Made by a program: the position numbers and the translations under genes. Below, piece by piece: positions 1 to 13,666 of a stretch of 21,923 bases of DNA (within the stretch, counting starts at the first letter, position 1; each line of letters starts with the position of its first letter). The notes under the pieces are model-generated. The model was not told where the DNA came from, did no database searches, and worked only from the letters and a program-made list of their open reading frames with translations. Origin of the DNA: Chromera velia (taxonomy: Eukaryota; Sar; Chromeraceae); the NCBI GenBank assembly GCA_018398765.1, contig JAHBMJ010002171.1, forward strand, positions 1 to 21,923, given 5' to 3'.

Positions 1-159
1 TCTTAAATAAATTATGAAAATCAATTAGTTTAAAGGTTAAACTATCTATTTTAATGTTTTAAAAACTAAATTTTTCAAAGTCACTTTCTAGTACAAAAGT
101 TTCAATTGTCAGTACAGTCAGTTTTCTGTTCATAAACTCATACATACTCATAAACACGC
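1..159. other. AT-rich flank, no gene seen
   Basis: The first 150 bases are strongly AT-rich with short A and T runs and no extended open frame. I see no coding or RNA signal. Confidence 0.5.
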
Positions 160-370
160 TTGCTCTCTCTGTCTCTCTTCATTCATCCACCTGTAGGCCT
201 AAGCGGGTTCTGTTACTGCATACACTTCCTTTCCATGCCCCTTTTTCTCTATACACCCGCACGCCCAAACATTCACCCACACGCCCAAACGGCTTCTGTT
301 CACACACTTGCTTACCTAGCTTTATCTACAGGCCCAAACAGCTTCTGTTCACATCTCTCCCTCTTGAACT
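160..370. repeat. Degenerate pyrimidine-rich minisatellite (5' copy)
   Basis: Loose repeats of a phrase built from CTTCTGTTCACA, a short CT-rich stretch and an ACAGGCCCAAAC-like or ACGCCCAAAC-like segment recur here. The clearest pair is about 50 bp apart, near 293 and 343. The same vocabulary (CTTNCGTTCACA, TTGTCTCTGTTCGC, ACACAGGCC) recurs at 9080-9380 inside the hAT-like element, so this is probably a dispersed minisatellite family. An open frame runs through the block, but its composition is that of the repeat and I do not call it a gene. Confidence 0.5.
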
Positions 371-1820
371 CACCAAGCGCTGGACCCATACGTGGTGAGC
401 CTCTCCACAACATTTTAAAGCGAATACTACAGCATCCACAGCGACATACACTATATATAGACAGTATTTTGCGTCCCAAATCCTCAAGTGGAAGTAGAAG
501 GAAGTCGAAAAACCAGGTGCTGAAGAACGACAAGAGGGGCCAAGTAGAGAGAAAGAAGACGGGCAAAAAGAGGTTCCTGCAGATCAAATTAATCGTTTTT
601 CCTCTTTGTTAAGCGCACTCAGTCGTGGTGCGGCTTACTCCTAACTCTGTAAGGCGGCATACTAGGCGGCATGTCTTAACTTGCTACTGAGCTTGGTAGC
701 ATAGTCAAACAACGGAGCAATTCAGAACAGCTTCACTTAGATGGTGTGCTTTATTGCCTTCCTTGAAAACTACACAGATGCTTGAGGTTTTTGTTATGCA
801 TGCCGCGTCCCCATGTATGAGGGGCGGATCTAGCCTAGTCTGTCAAAAGGTTCCGGTTCGTCCCATCTGTTCTGAATCTAGGAACACTGCCCATTAATCA
901 CTTTTACTGCGGCTTATTTCTCAAGCGGCGGTAGAGTAGAACTTGGAGAACAATGAAAAGAGGGGAGAGGCAGGGCAAAAACTTTCTAAAAGTTTGTCTC
1001 CTTGGCAAAGGCTACCCTTTGACGGCAGAGAACAACTTCAAAGAGACCCCCCCCATTAATCTGCCCCTCATTTTCTCAACCTTCTTTTCTTCCTTTCCTT
1101 TCATGCGCTTGCCCCCCCCTTTTTTTCCCTTCTTGTTTGTATACAAAGAATCAATTACAAAAGGATCGCTTAGTTTGCGCCCTCCAAGTTGAAAGACCCG
1201 GAGAACGCTGCGACCTCCCTACCGAGAAGGCACTCAGGCTAGAAGGGCCCTCTGGTTCCCCTCCTGCTGTGAATTGAACAGAGAAGATTTGCGGCAACGA
1301 AACGCTGTAGCGTGCAGGTGATCGAATCTACGTACAATTCCCCTCCATGTGTGTTTTTGCATATATATGTACCGATATATCAAGGTTAGACAAAAGGTGC
1401 ATGTTCGCCATGCACGCGCGCTGTACATGCAGTTGCCGGAAAGCGCGGGTCCCGAAAGGCAAATGTAACCCGATTTATTGGTAATTCGACTTTTTTTTTC
1501 CATAGGTGCGGCGAAGGGCCTTAACAGATACCATGGCCGGGGGCCACGGCACCTATAGCTTGAATTGAGCTTCGATCCTATTTCGATCCTTCTCCGCGGC
1601 CATCGTTCGTACACAGCTGAATGTGGAGGCGAATGCAGAGCAGACGCTATCAGGCATGTCCTTTCGTCCATACATATGCATTGATTGACACTTCTTCTTG
1701 AGTATCCCGTTCGCAGGAGTACAAGGAGAGTCAAGGTCGTCTCACTGATTTTTCTGGAAAACTGCCGTCTCCTTCATTTTTCTCATAGTATTCCACCCGC
1801 CTGTCAGTGCACTTTCCACA
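371..1820. promoter_or_regulatory. 5' flank of the GMPR gene, no defined element
   Basis: About 1.4 kb upstream of the GMPR start codon with no recognisable gene. It contains short homopolymer runs (C runs near 1047 and 1112, T runs near 1119 and 1490) and an ATATATGT stretch near 1361-1380. The promoter and 5' UTR of GMPR must lie here, but I cannot point to a specific core motif. A 166-codon minus-strand frame at 1234-1734 has low-complexity, cysteine-rich composition and no recognisable domain. Confidence 0.35.
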
Positions 1821-6108
<4,288 letters not shown>

Positions 6109-6308
6109 GTGAGTGTTCTTTGGATGGCTGAAAGTGCGTTTGCTTGCGCATCTCTGAATGTGGCACCAAAGTTCTTCCCTTCGCATGAGACCTGTAAAGA
6201 GGCAAACATTGCTGTCCGGTGTGAAGAATCCGCTGGAATTGCGGAAGTCTGCCTGCTTTTCGGTCTATGCCCCAAACCGACCGATTCTTCTGTCTTGTTC
6301 TCCTGCAG

Positions 6309-6542
6309 GTTCATGTCAAGTTGGCTCAGTTTTCATTTTCGTTTTCATATGAAGTGTTTCAATTGTGCCGAATGTGCCTGTATTCCTGCTCCAGGTCCAA
6401 AAAACTGAAGCTGGACACTTCGCAAAGACAAGGTGCGGAAGCTGACGGGGGAGATGTTCCGGGCGCCAATGGTGACGGCGTGCGGTCTGGAATCGTCTCC
6501 CCCACTTCCATTCCGACCGCCTGGCTTCCGAGTCCCTCGTGA
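6309..6542 (+). CDS. GMPR: Candidate last exon of GMPR (C-terminal extension, uncertain)
   Basis: Three ways to end the gene are open. (a) Acceptor CTGCAG ending at 6308, phase 0, adds 77 codons to a TGA at 6540-6542, with a low-complexity tail ending in PTAWLPSPS. (b) Acceptor CTCCAG ending at 6394 adds 16 codons to a TGA at 6443-6445. (c) No splicing at 6109, with the exon 11 frame running to a TGA at 6406-6408. The T-rich stretch at 6328-6394 looks intronic and favours (b). The GC-rich, open sequence after 6400 favours a coding end in this area. None resembles the short C-terminus of animal GMPR, so this would be a lineage-specific extension. Confidence 0.35.
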   Translation, partial: VHVKLAQFSFSFSYEVFQLCRMCLYSCSRSKKLKLDTSQRQGAEADGGDVPGANGDGVRSGIVSPTSIPTAWLPSPS

Positions 6543-6545
6543 ATT

Positions 6546-7151
6546 TTTGATGGGGCAGAAGTGGATTGCTGGAGCAAGCCGTTGCTGCAGAAATTCGCAA
6601 TATTCGACGTAGAGGAGCGGCGAGAGGACTTCACCCACCCGAGAACAAGTGCTCTAGGGATCAGTTGATTGAGACAGGGAGAGAAAGAGCGGCAGAGGAC
6701 CCCCCCAGCTTGTTCTGCTACTTGTTCTATTACACTGCATGCAGGCTAGCATGCAGGCTCATTGTCTTGGTCTTTGGAAGAAATCCAGCACAGCGTGTCT
6801 GTCTGTATCGCTTGAAAGCAGATGGATCTCCCTTCATATACAGATGATGCTTCGTGCTTAGACATGCTGTTTTGACTGAATCGCAGACTGTATCTGATTC
6901 ACCTTGAGGTAGCCGTGAGGCTGATCGTCTTTTGATTTTCTGAGAATTTTTCTCTGCATGCCAGTGCTTAGCGTGCATTTGAATTGTCTCTGCAGTTGTC
7001 TACCATTTTTTTCAATACAAAGCTTCAACGCATACGTGTGACTCGGTGTGAGCCACAGACTGCCACAACTTTTGAATCTTAGAATCATTATTACTAGCAT
7101 TATATATATTACCTAAATTAAATCGATTTTAAATCGGATTTTTGATTTTTT
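6546..7151. other. 3' flank of GMPR, no gene seen
   Basis: Intergenic sequence with no recognised product. It contains a direct repeat GCATGCAGGCT near 6737 and 6748 and becomes AT-rich after 7080. Any GMPR 3' UTR and polyadenylation site would be here, but I see no convincing canonical signal. Confidence 0.4.
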
Positions 7152-7153
7152 TA

Positions 7154-7241
7154 CACTGTCCGCATAAGAGTAACGGCTCTAGAATAGTAACGAGGCGGCC
7201 GTCAGGCCGTCGAGTTACGGTTTTTTAGTAATTGAAGCTTT
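7154..7241 (+). repeat. Left terminal inverted repeat of the outer element
   Basis: It starts CACTGTCCGCATAAG and continues to the GTTACGGTTTTTTAG block. Within it, GTAAC at 7187 and GTTAC at 7213 bracket an imperfect hairpin rich in CGGCC, followed by a T run. Confidence 0.65.
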
Positions 7242-7414
7242 AAAATGGTGAATTACGGAAAAACAGTAACGTAGCCCGCTGATAATAGCCTGATATACGA
7301 TTATTTAGTTACCCCTATCAAATACTAGGAAAAAGACTGAATTTAATCTGTTTAAAACTTGCTTTTCGACATCTATCGCTACCTTTACATTCAAAAGCCC
7401 TGCAAGCCCCTTCT

Positions 7415-7436
7415 ATTAGGATTAGGATTAGGATTA
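7415..7436 (+). repeat. Short telomere-like (ATTAGG)n tract
   Basis: Three and a half copies of the hexamer ATTAGG lie inside the outer DNA transposon. It is too short to be a real telomere array, and the unit differs from the common TTTAGGG and TTAGGG types. Confidence 0.7.
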
Positions 7437-7545
7437 ATGTCCGGAGGATTAGCCTCCCGCCCCAATGCCGAATGTCCGACGTGCGGCTTTCAGGGAAAGC
7501 GCCTAGACGCATCAGACTTCCCTGGCCGGCCCGCACAGGTCTAAC

Positions 7546-7587
7546 CTTCCCTTGTAGTCTTCTTAACTTCCCTTGTAGTCTTCTTAA
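7546..7587 (+). repeat. Perfect 21-bp tandem duplication
   Basis: CTTCCCTTGTAGTCTTCTTAA occurs twice head to tail (7546-7566 and 7567-7587) with no mismatch, suggesting a recent slippage or duplication. GCCTTT-rich sequence follows. Confidence 0.85.
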
Positions 7588-7751
7588 CTGCTGGCTTTAG
7601 CCTTTGCCTTGCCTTTTAGCCTTCCTCTGCCCTTTGCCTTTGCCTTGGCGGGCCATGGCGGCAGAGGGCTGCTTTGAGAAAGACGAACTCGAAGATGCCC
7701 ACCCTGATCTAGCTACTAGCCCTGCAGAAACAGCTCGCTCTTTGCAGTTCT

Positions 7752-7806
7752 CAACACACACAGACATACACAGTCATACACACACACATACACACACACA
7801 CACACA

Positions 7807-7844
<38 letters not shown>

Positions 7845-7948
7845 TACACACACACATACACACACACATACATATACACACACACACACACACATACACA
7901 CACACACATACACACACACACATACACACACACATATACACATACACT
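7752..7948 (+). repeat. (CA)n / (CACATA)n microsatellite
   Basis: About 195 bases of CA dinucleotides with interspersed TA, inside the outer DNA transposon. Alternating purine-pyrimidine runs of this length can adopt Z-form DNA. A short coding-like stretch with a well-placed ATG (GCCATGG at 7654) precedes it, but its frame runs straight into a T-H repeat, so I do not call a gene. Confidence 0.9.
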
Positions 7949-8516
7949 AAAGAATGTTTGGAAATGTTAAAGAAGAGAAAGCAGGTATGGAAGAGAAACG
8001 GTGTTGCATCGCACAGAAGTGACTCATCTGCAGACTACAAAGTTGTTAGCATCTCTTGCTTTGGCCTCTGCTTTCACACTACTGAGCATGGAAATGCAGA
8101 TACATACTATTAGTGCTAGTGAATTATATATTCACGCTCACATACAAACACATTTACGCAAAGACCAGCATAGATACAGAGAATACATTCATCCATCCCA
8201 ACCCACTCACTTACATGCTTCATATACTCGGCAAACTCTCGCTTGAACTGTGCGGCATTCATTCATCATTTATTTATTCACCCAGTCCCTCATTCACTGG
8301 CGTTCCCATTCTCTCACTCACTCAGCGACTCACTCACCCAGCCTCACTCACTCATTGACTCACTCCCTCCTATACCACCTTCACCCACTCATCCATTTAC
8401 TTATTCAGTCAGGCAGGCAGTCAGGCACAGGAAAGAGCAGGTAGGCATATGCAAGCACAAGCATGCTTCTCCCATCTATCTCCATCTCCAGCACGCTTTC
8501 TCTGTCTGAAGGCATG

Positions 8517-8524
8517 TATGCTGG
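8517..8524 (+). repeat. Left 8-bp target site duplication of the hAT-like element
   Basis: TATGCTGG immediately precedes the CAGGGTTGC terminus. The same 8 bases follow the right terminus at 9885-9892. Eight-base duplications are the hallmark of hAT transposition. Confidence 0.85.
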
Positions 8525-8966
8525 CAGGGTTGCTTTTCTAGTCGGTAACAGGTCTAGTCTACCGGCAATTGCCGGTAACCGGTAATGGCCTCAGTCTGCC
8601 TTCCTTTTACCGACAAGAAAAATAATGAAAATTAGGGTCCCCCCAAAAAAATTTCGCCTGCGGCGCCAACCTTCAAAAACATGTTTTTAAGTGTTTATTG
8701 GCATTTGAAAAGCCTATTCACACACACAAAAAAATATTTAAAAAATATAAATTTTTAACTGCTTCACCCCTATAAGTAGCAAAAAGTTCTAACAACTCTA
8801 TGACAGCGTTTGTCCAACAACTACTCTCTTTTTTAACTTTATTTCATCTCTCACTGTTCTGCTTCTCTGTATATCAGGCCTCGACACGAATCACGGCTCT
8901 TTTTGGAGAGCCTTCTTCTTCTATGCTGCGTCTCCCTCTTTTCTTCCCTCTTCTCTCTGATCATAC

Positions 8967-8969
<3 letters not shown>

Positions 8970-9021
<52 letters not shown>

Positions 9022-9024
9022 AAA

Positions 9025-9056
<32 letters not shown>
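8970..9056 (+). repeat. (GA)n microsatellite
   Basis: About 85 bases of GAGA with scattered A insertions, inside the hAT-like element. Overlapping frames encoding R-E or S-L runs are artefacts of the repeat. Confidence 0.9.
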
Positions 9057-9079
9057 TCGCTTTCCCTGCCACAAGACTA

Positions 9080-9380
9080 AACAGCTTCCGTTCACGCTGT
9101 TGCTTTCCTTGTCTTTGTTCGCCTATACGCACAGGCCAAAATTGCCACCCAATCGACTTCCGTTCACACACTTGCCATCCTTGTCTCCGTCCGCTTAATT
9201 ATAATTATACACAAAGGTTCACTCGCTTTTCGTTCCCATACTCGCTCTCCCTGTCTCTGTCTGCTCATACACAAACCTAATTGCCTTTCGTTCACATACT
9301 TGCCCTCCTTGTCTGTACAAACGCCTAACCGCCTTTCGTTCATATACTTGTTTTCCCTGTCTCTGTTCGCTTATTTACTT
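9080..9380 (+). repeat. Degenerate minisatellite, about five units of 48-72 bp
   Basis: Units are anchored by GTTCACA, GTTCCCA or GTTCATA at about 9090, 9162, 9232, 9290 and 9338. Each anchor is followed by CTTGC, a CCTTGTCTCTG-like stretch and a TACACAAAC-like segment. Spacing shrinks from 72 to 48 bases. The same word set occurs at 160-370. Confidence 0.6.
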
Positions 9381-9403
9381 ATGATTCTTTTATATCTGCT
9401 TGC

Positions 9404-9700
9404 TTGCAGATGGCAAATCTCCACCTCCCTAAGTCTCTGGAGTCAGAGGCCCTTCGAGGCCTCAGACATCAGCTTTCAGCGGCGGGTTTTTCTTTGGAGG
9501 CTAGAGCACTGGATTGGGGAGACTGCTCAAACTTTGACGCGGACCTTTGCATCTGTCTGGGCCAGCTGTGGTCATTGCGGCCAGCGGTTCTCTGTCTTTG
9601 GGCGCCAAGTGCAAAACGGGACCCATCGCTTCGACCAACGTCATTTTCAAGCACACTGGCCACATAACTGTCCCTACAGAGGACGCATTGACTTTTTGAA
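9404..9700 (+). other. Coding-like block inside the hAT-like element (captured exon or transposase relic)
   Basis: A GC-richer block follows an acceptor-like TTGCTTGCAG at 9401-9410. The frame from there is open for about 85 codons to a TAA at 9665. A second frame is open to about 9704 and contains RFSVFGRQV, which loosely resembles the S-E-R-x-F-S segment of the hAT C-terminal dimerisation domain. Its position, 180-280 bp from the right terminus, is where that domain would end. The similarity is weak and I do not recognise the protein with confidence. A transduplicated host exon is the alternative. Confidence 0.3.
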
Positions 9701-9884
9701 TTGACCTTAAGTCTAACCTTAAGTGATTGATTGATTGACCTATAACCTAGGACTTAGGTTATTGAAAAGTGTTAGTGACTGTTAGAATTCTGCCAAGTCT
9801 TTGCCAACTGTCAGCAAACTCTGCCGGTAATTACTGGTTACCGGTAATGAAGCTTGTCTACCACCGAAAAAATCGGCAACCCTG

Positions 9885-9892
9885 TATGCTGG
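9885..9892 (+). repeat. Right 8-bp target site duplication of the hAT-like element
   Basis: TATGCTGG, identical to 8517-8524, directly after the GCAACCCTG terminus. Confidence 0.85.
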
Positions 9893-10204
9893 TTGCGGCG
9901 ATTCCTATGTCAAACGATTAACAGCAGCTTAACAAGATCACACCTCATCGGTTGGCAATGGTTAATTGGCTCCTTTGCCTTACCGGTCTTGGAGTCAATA
10001 CAATCATTCACTTGTATATATATAAGCATGTATATGTATGCATGCACATGCATAATTGAACGCATGACTGAATTAATTGTATGCAAGATGCACTGTAGTA
10101 TGTATGAAAAACCGCATAAGATTTCTATGCCAGGGCCCTATATTAGCCCCACAATGCCAGAATTATGGTTTTTCCATATAATAAAAAATTGGTGCCGAAG
10201 GCGT

Positions 10205-10288
10205 CAAGTTACGGAAAAACCATAACAAAAAAAGTCGTAATCCGTAATTTCCTCACAAACCCTCATCGTAACCCTTATACAGACAGTG
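10205..10288 (-). repeat. Right terminal inverted repeat of the outer element
   Basis: It ends CTTATACAGACAGTG just before TA. Its inner part, TTACGGAAAAACCATAAC, matches the left repeat in inverted orientation. A separate perfect 13-bp inverted pair, TTATGGTTTTTCC (10163-10175) and its complement (10213-10225), makes a hairpin with a 37-base loop at this end. Confidence 0.65.
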
Positions 10289-10427
10289 TAATGTTTTTTA
10301 TATCGTGAGCCTAAAAAATAGCTAAATATTGGTGCATCGCCGTACACTCCAGTTTGCATTTCATATTCCAAAAAGATGCTAGCTTTAGTATTAAAATGAA
10401 GTCCCTTTGTCCATCTTCAATGAAATC

Positions 10428-10720
10428 CTATTTGGACACAACGGCACGTCCCTGCACATATTCAATGATTTCTGCCATCAGCTTCTTCATATTCGGACAA
10501 AGCACAGTATAATAATCTATACTGTGGGCACGATATTGCATAACCAACAGTTTTTTAAACAGATTTACCTGATCAGAAACATAGTACACCTCCACCAGAG
10601 GTGCTCCACCTAGCTGTCTCATATTCAGCAAAGACGAGAACAGTGGTCTTGGTGGCAGCTCGATCCCACAACTGCATAGTCTGCTACTTCCTACTTGATC
10701 TTATTTGACCTATTGCACTT
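10428..10720 (-). pseudogene. Unrecognised coding-like relic, minus strand
   Basis: On the minus strand a 67-codon frame from 10631 to 10428 encodes a non-repetitive, protein-like sequence (VEVYYVSDQVNLFKKLL and onward). The overlapping frame just upstream encodes another plausible stretch (QLWDRAATKTTVLVFAEYE) before a stop. Two abutting protein-like stretches in different frames suggest a decayed exon or transposase with a frameshift. I cannot assign a family, and an ordinary chance frame is possible. Confidence 0.3.
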
Positions 10721-10800
10721 GACACAATGTATCTGAAACAAGTAAAGACATCGAAAAACATCTCTGATCGACTACTTCTCTTGGAAGTCCCTTTTCACCC

Positions 10801-10836
10801 GTCTGACCCTCCGCTCTAGCAGAGACTGGGTCAGAC
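10801..10836. other. Perfect 9-bp inverted repeat (hairpin)
   Basis: GTCTGACCC at 10801-10809 pairs with GGGTCAGAC at 10828-10836. The 18-base loop holds a nested CTCT/AGAG pair. A related shorter hairpin, TCTGAC TTCGGG GTCAGA, occurs near 13106-13123. The function is unknown. Confidence 0.5.
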
Positions 10837-11963
10837 TGTCTACCTCCTACCTAGCCTCTTGCTCTTTGAGCTAAAAACACTTCTCAACAACAGCCAGACT
10901 CTCGTTCTCTCCTATCAAATGTGCAATCAAACTGAATCCCCCATTCAATCCAGCCTTCCACATTTCTATCATGATAGGAAACTGTGCACAATCTCGCTCA
11001 TTCTCATTGCCGCTCATTGCGAGCGACACTGCTCCTTCTTAACCTCCTTTCCTACCCCTCGGCCCACTTCTTAAACTTTCTCTATTCTGCAAGTTCTTGA
11101 AGAAACACCAAACAACTATTGAGTCGTATAAACTTTACTATAAAAGGAGAAAAGAGCGGTAAAAGAGGGTAAGAAGGAAGGAGATTTTCGTTATGGAGCA
11201 GAGGGGTGCAAGAGATCGTTTCTTTCTGAGAGAGGACTTCGCATCCATATGAGCAGAATCCATGGAAAGCAGCCAGCAAAGCCTCTCTGTGTCAAAAAAG
11301 AAATCACAAAGCAGGGGAGGGTCTCTGAGAAGGGAAGCCTGGTGCTGGGATGCCGTGTAAAGCAAATTTTAGCAAAGTACCGGCAAGGACGGGGCTGGTG
11401 CTACGAAGTAGCTTGGTATGGATAACAGACTACGTCCTATGAGTCAGCATCATTTATGTGCAAGCATGCTGCACCAGAAGTAGAAGAGTTTGAAAAGAAG
11501 CATCTTGGTTGAATTAAGTATAAATCAAAGTGAACTGCTGTTGTAAAGAACCGATTTGCTTCATGCGTTGCCGCCGAACGCTAAACGCCTATTCATAGGC
11601 CAATGGCGATGACGTATGCATACAAAATGCACACAGAGTAGGAAGTAGACCAACAACACACAGAGTAGGACCAACAGACACTCACCCTTTTGAATGTTCT
11701 TTTTCCATCTCCCAAGTATATCTCCTATCCCCCCTCTCCACCGGTTTTCCTGTCTGTCTCTACTGCTTGAGAGTCTCTGTTGCAGTCGTTGTACTCCTCC
11801 CACAGAAGGGAAACGACATCAGCGATTAAGAAAGCATCTTCTAAAGGCAGGGTGTTTAGAGTTACGAGAATGAAGCCCCCTCCCATTATATGATGCAGGT
11901 CTGGCAAAGGGGCAATAAAGCATTGTCCTAGACTCATGCACTGCATGATGGCCTATAGACCGA
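10837..11963. other. Intergenic sequence, no gene seen
   Basis: Mixed-composition DNA with only short open frames on either strand and no recognised motif. An AATAAA hexamer at about 11914 has no gene attached to it. Confidence 0.4.
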
Positions 11964-12002
11964 TTAATAATAAATAATAATAATGATGATGATGATGATG
12001 AT
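11964..12002 (+). repeat. (AAT)n-(GAT)n microsatellite
   Basis: A run of AATAATAAT passes into six GAT units. Simple trinucleotide repeat. Confidence 0.85.
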
Positions 12003-12159
12003 AACTTTAGAAAATTTCATTTAATTGATATCTAAAAATATGTGAGCATATCATAATATATGTAATTTGCTAAGTAATTTGTTTTTTCTTTTTTTTTCCT
12101 TCTAATTTTGGGCCTAAAAATAAGTAAAAAATCAGTTTAAATTTTTGCAAGGTGGTACA

Positions 12160-13190
12160 CATGTAACCAGTTGGTTACTAATCCTAACTGGTAGGTAATC
12201 AATTTTAAAGGTGATTGGTAACCTGTAATATTGAAGTAATGATAGTATATAATGAGATATGGAATAGGAAAGAAGTAGTAGAAGAAGAAAAGGGAATAAA
12301 ACAACTGCCAGAACGATGGCGCAGACTTAGACTGCCAAGCAAACGGCCATGCACTGAGGCAGGCATGACACACTGAATATAATGGGTGAGTGCCTTAAAA
12401 GAAAAAGAAGTTATAGGGCCCAAGAAACGAGGAACAACATAACGTATTAAATTAAACACCGATCTAAGCTAGCTAAAATGATAAGCAAGTTTAACGAAGC
12501 TCAAACAGGAAGTTCTATAAGCTAGTAAGACTAGTAGTAAGATGAAATAGCGTTAACTATCTCCGATAAAAAATATAAACATTGTGAAAGTATACTATGG
12601 ATCCGAAGTTCCACACTAGGATTCTACAACAGAGTTCCACACTAAGATTCTACAAGAGAGCACCATACTAGGCTTCCACAGCGGAATTCCCCAGGAAAGT
12701 TCCACAAACAACCCGAGATAAAACAGGACACAAAATTAACATGTGGAACCGAATTATGGAAAGTACCACATGAAGGTTCCACATGCGTCCACATACGTCT
12801 ATAGGCATTCACACGACATTCCACAATGTCCACAAACAAAATCATCAGAATTATCAGCCAATCAATCACCCAAAAATACACACAGAATTTTTAATTTCAG
12901 ATCGACTTCTGACTTAACGAAATTCATTCACTTCATTCAACCACTCTGGTACTTTGGGCAACTGCGCTCACAACTACCTTCTGATTAACAACCCTTACTG
13001 TTAATTTCACTCATCACTCTAGCTTCTTCTAGCTCATTCTAGCTAATCGCTACTCTAGGGACTCGACTCTCTTCTCATTCGCTAACTAAAGAGTCTGCAC
13101 TCTGTCTGACTTCGGGGTCAGAGGAGTACAGAACAAACTAAAAAAGGCTAGTAATCAATTTTTATATGGATCGGTTACCAATCCTTATAT
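12160..13190. other. Possible DNA-element relic bracketed by GGTTACCAATC-like motifs
   Basis: GGTAATCAATTTT followed by GATTGGTAACC lies near 12195-12226. AGTAATCAATTTTT followed by GATCGGTTACCAATCC lies near 13149-13184. The two blocks are related in direct orientation through GTAATCAATTTT, and in inverted orientation through GGATTGGTAACC. The roughly 1 kb between them has no gene. This could be a decayed transposon, but I found no clean terminal repeats or target duplication. Confidence 0.3.
12608..12840. repeat. Cluster of GTTCCACA-type motifs, including a 26-bp tandem pair
   Basis: GTTCCACACTAGGATTCTAC at 12608 is repeated with one mismatch 26 bases later. Further TTCCACA, GTACCACATG, GTTCCACATG and, in inverted orientation, TGTGGAAC motifs continue to about 12835. 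At least eight related words in 230 bp suggest a degenerate tandem repeat or a subterminal binding-site array. Confidence 0.55.
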
Positions 13191-13666
13191 AATCAAAAAC
13201 CTTTATATAGTCTTTCAGTAGATAAGCATTCAAACTAGTTCATTGAAAGTGAGGTTTTCATATTGTCTAGTATTCAGAATATTTTAGAATCGTCATGCAA
13301 ACCTCCCCTTAAAGACCAAATAAAATAAATATTATTAATTACCATTTTAAACATAATTTATTTATTAGTTTTTTATTTTATTTTTTATGCTCCACACCTA
13401 GAAAAAATGTTAAGAATTGAAGAATTATAGTCTAAGACTTCTAAATTCAAGTAGTCTTCAATACGCTAACACAATTTTATAGTCACTTGTTTCTAGGAAG
13501 ACTGATCGACAAGAGCCACTTCACTAAAAGAAGGAATGACTCGGTCAATCCCATCTTTCTTATCAGATACTAACACGGACGAATGTACTGATTAATCAAA
13601 TTATGTTGCATCCGCGCGTGCGCGTACTTTATTTTTGCTTCTGGCGTCTCCGCGAACGACCATATA
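13191..13666. other. AT-rich intergenic sequence, no gene seen
   Basis: Strongly AT-rich to about 13400, then mixed. No extended protein-like frame. Confidence 0.4.

Larger units (their letters stand above)
8525..9884. mobile_element. hAT-type non-autonomous transposon, nested in the outer element
   Basis: The termini are perfect 9-bp inverted repeats, CAGGGTTGC at 8525-8533 and GCAACCCTG at 9876-9884, flanked by identical 8-bp duplications TATGCTGG. Subterminal motifs also mirror each other: CCGGTAACCGGTAATGG near 8570 and GGTTACCGGTAATG near 9836. CAGGG-type ends with 8-bp duplications are characteristic of the hAT superfamily. The 1360-bp interior has AT-rich sequence, a GA microsatellite, a degenerate minisatellite and a GC-richer coding-like block at 9410-9700. 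No complete transposase is present, so the element would need one supplied in trans. The intact duplication suggests an insertion that has not been rearranged. Confidence 0.8.
7154..10288. mobile_element. DNA transposon with degenerate TIRs and TA target duplication (outer element)
   Basis: The left end reads TA|CACTGTCCGCATAAG and the right end, reverse-complemented, reads TA|CACTGTCTGTATAAG. Over the outermost 22 bases 18 match. A second inner block also matches in inverted orientation: GTTACGGTTTTTTAGTAA at 7213 against the complement of TTACGGAAAAACCATAAC at 10209. The blocks lie about 60 and 65 bases in from the ends, so the repeats are roughly 85-90 bp with a diverged middle. TA dinucleotides at 7152-7153 and 10289-10290 are the target duplication. 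TA duplication suggests the Tc1/mariner group, but I recognise no transposase, so the superfamily is inference. The hAT-like element at 8525-9884 and several simple repeats lie inside. Confidence 0.7.

Noticed and set aside
831..864. tRNA-like A-box (TAGCCTAGTCTG) and B-box-like (GGTTCGTCCC) pair
   Set aside because: The boxes are only about 23 bases apart, far less than in a tRNA, the B-box is imperfect, and no cloverleaf can be drawn.
1234..1734. 166-codon minus-strand open frame upstream of GMPR
   Set aside because: No recognisable domain, unusual composition, and no supporting splice or start context. Likely a chance frame in a GC-moderate region.
7415..7436. Internal telomere
   Set aside because: Only about three and a half hexamer units, within a transposon and with an atypical unit.
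7752..7948. CRISPR-like array in the CA repeat or the 18-bp repeats at 21273-21344
   Set aside because: These are contiguous simple repeats without unique spacers, in a eukaryotic context.
7604..8113. Open frame with long T-H repeat
   Set aside because: Most of it is the translated CA microsatellite, and the short preceding part has no recognisable similarity.
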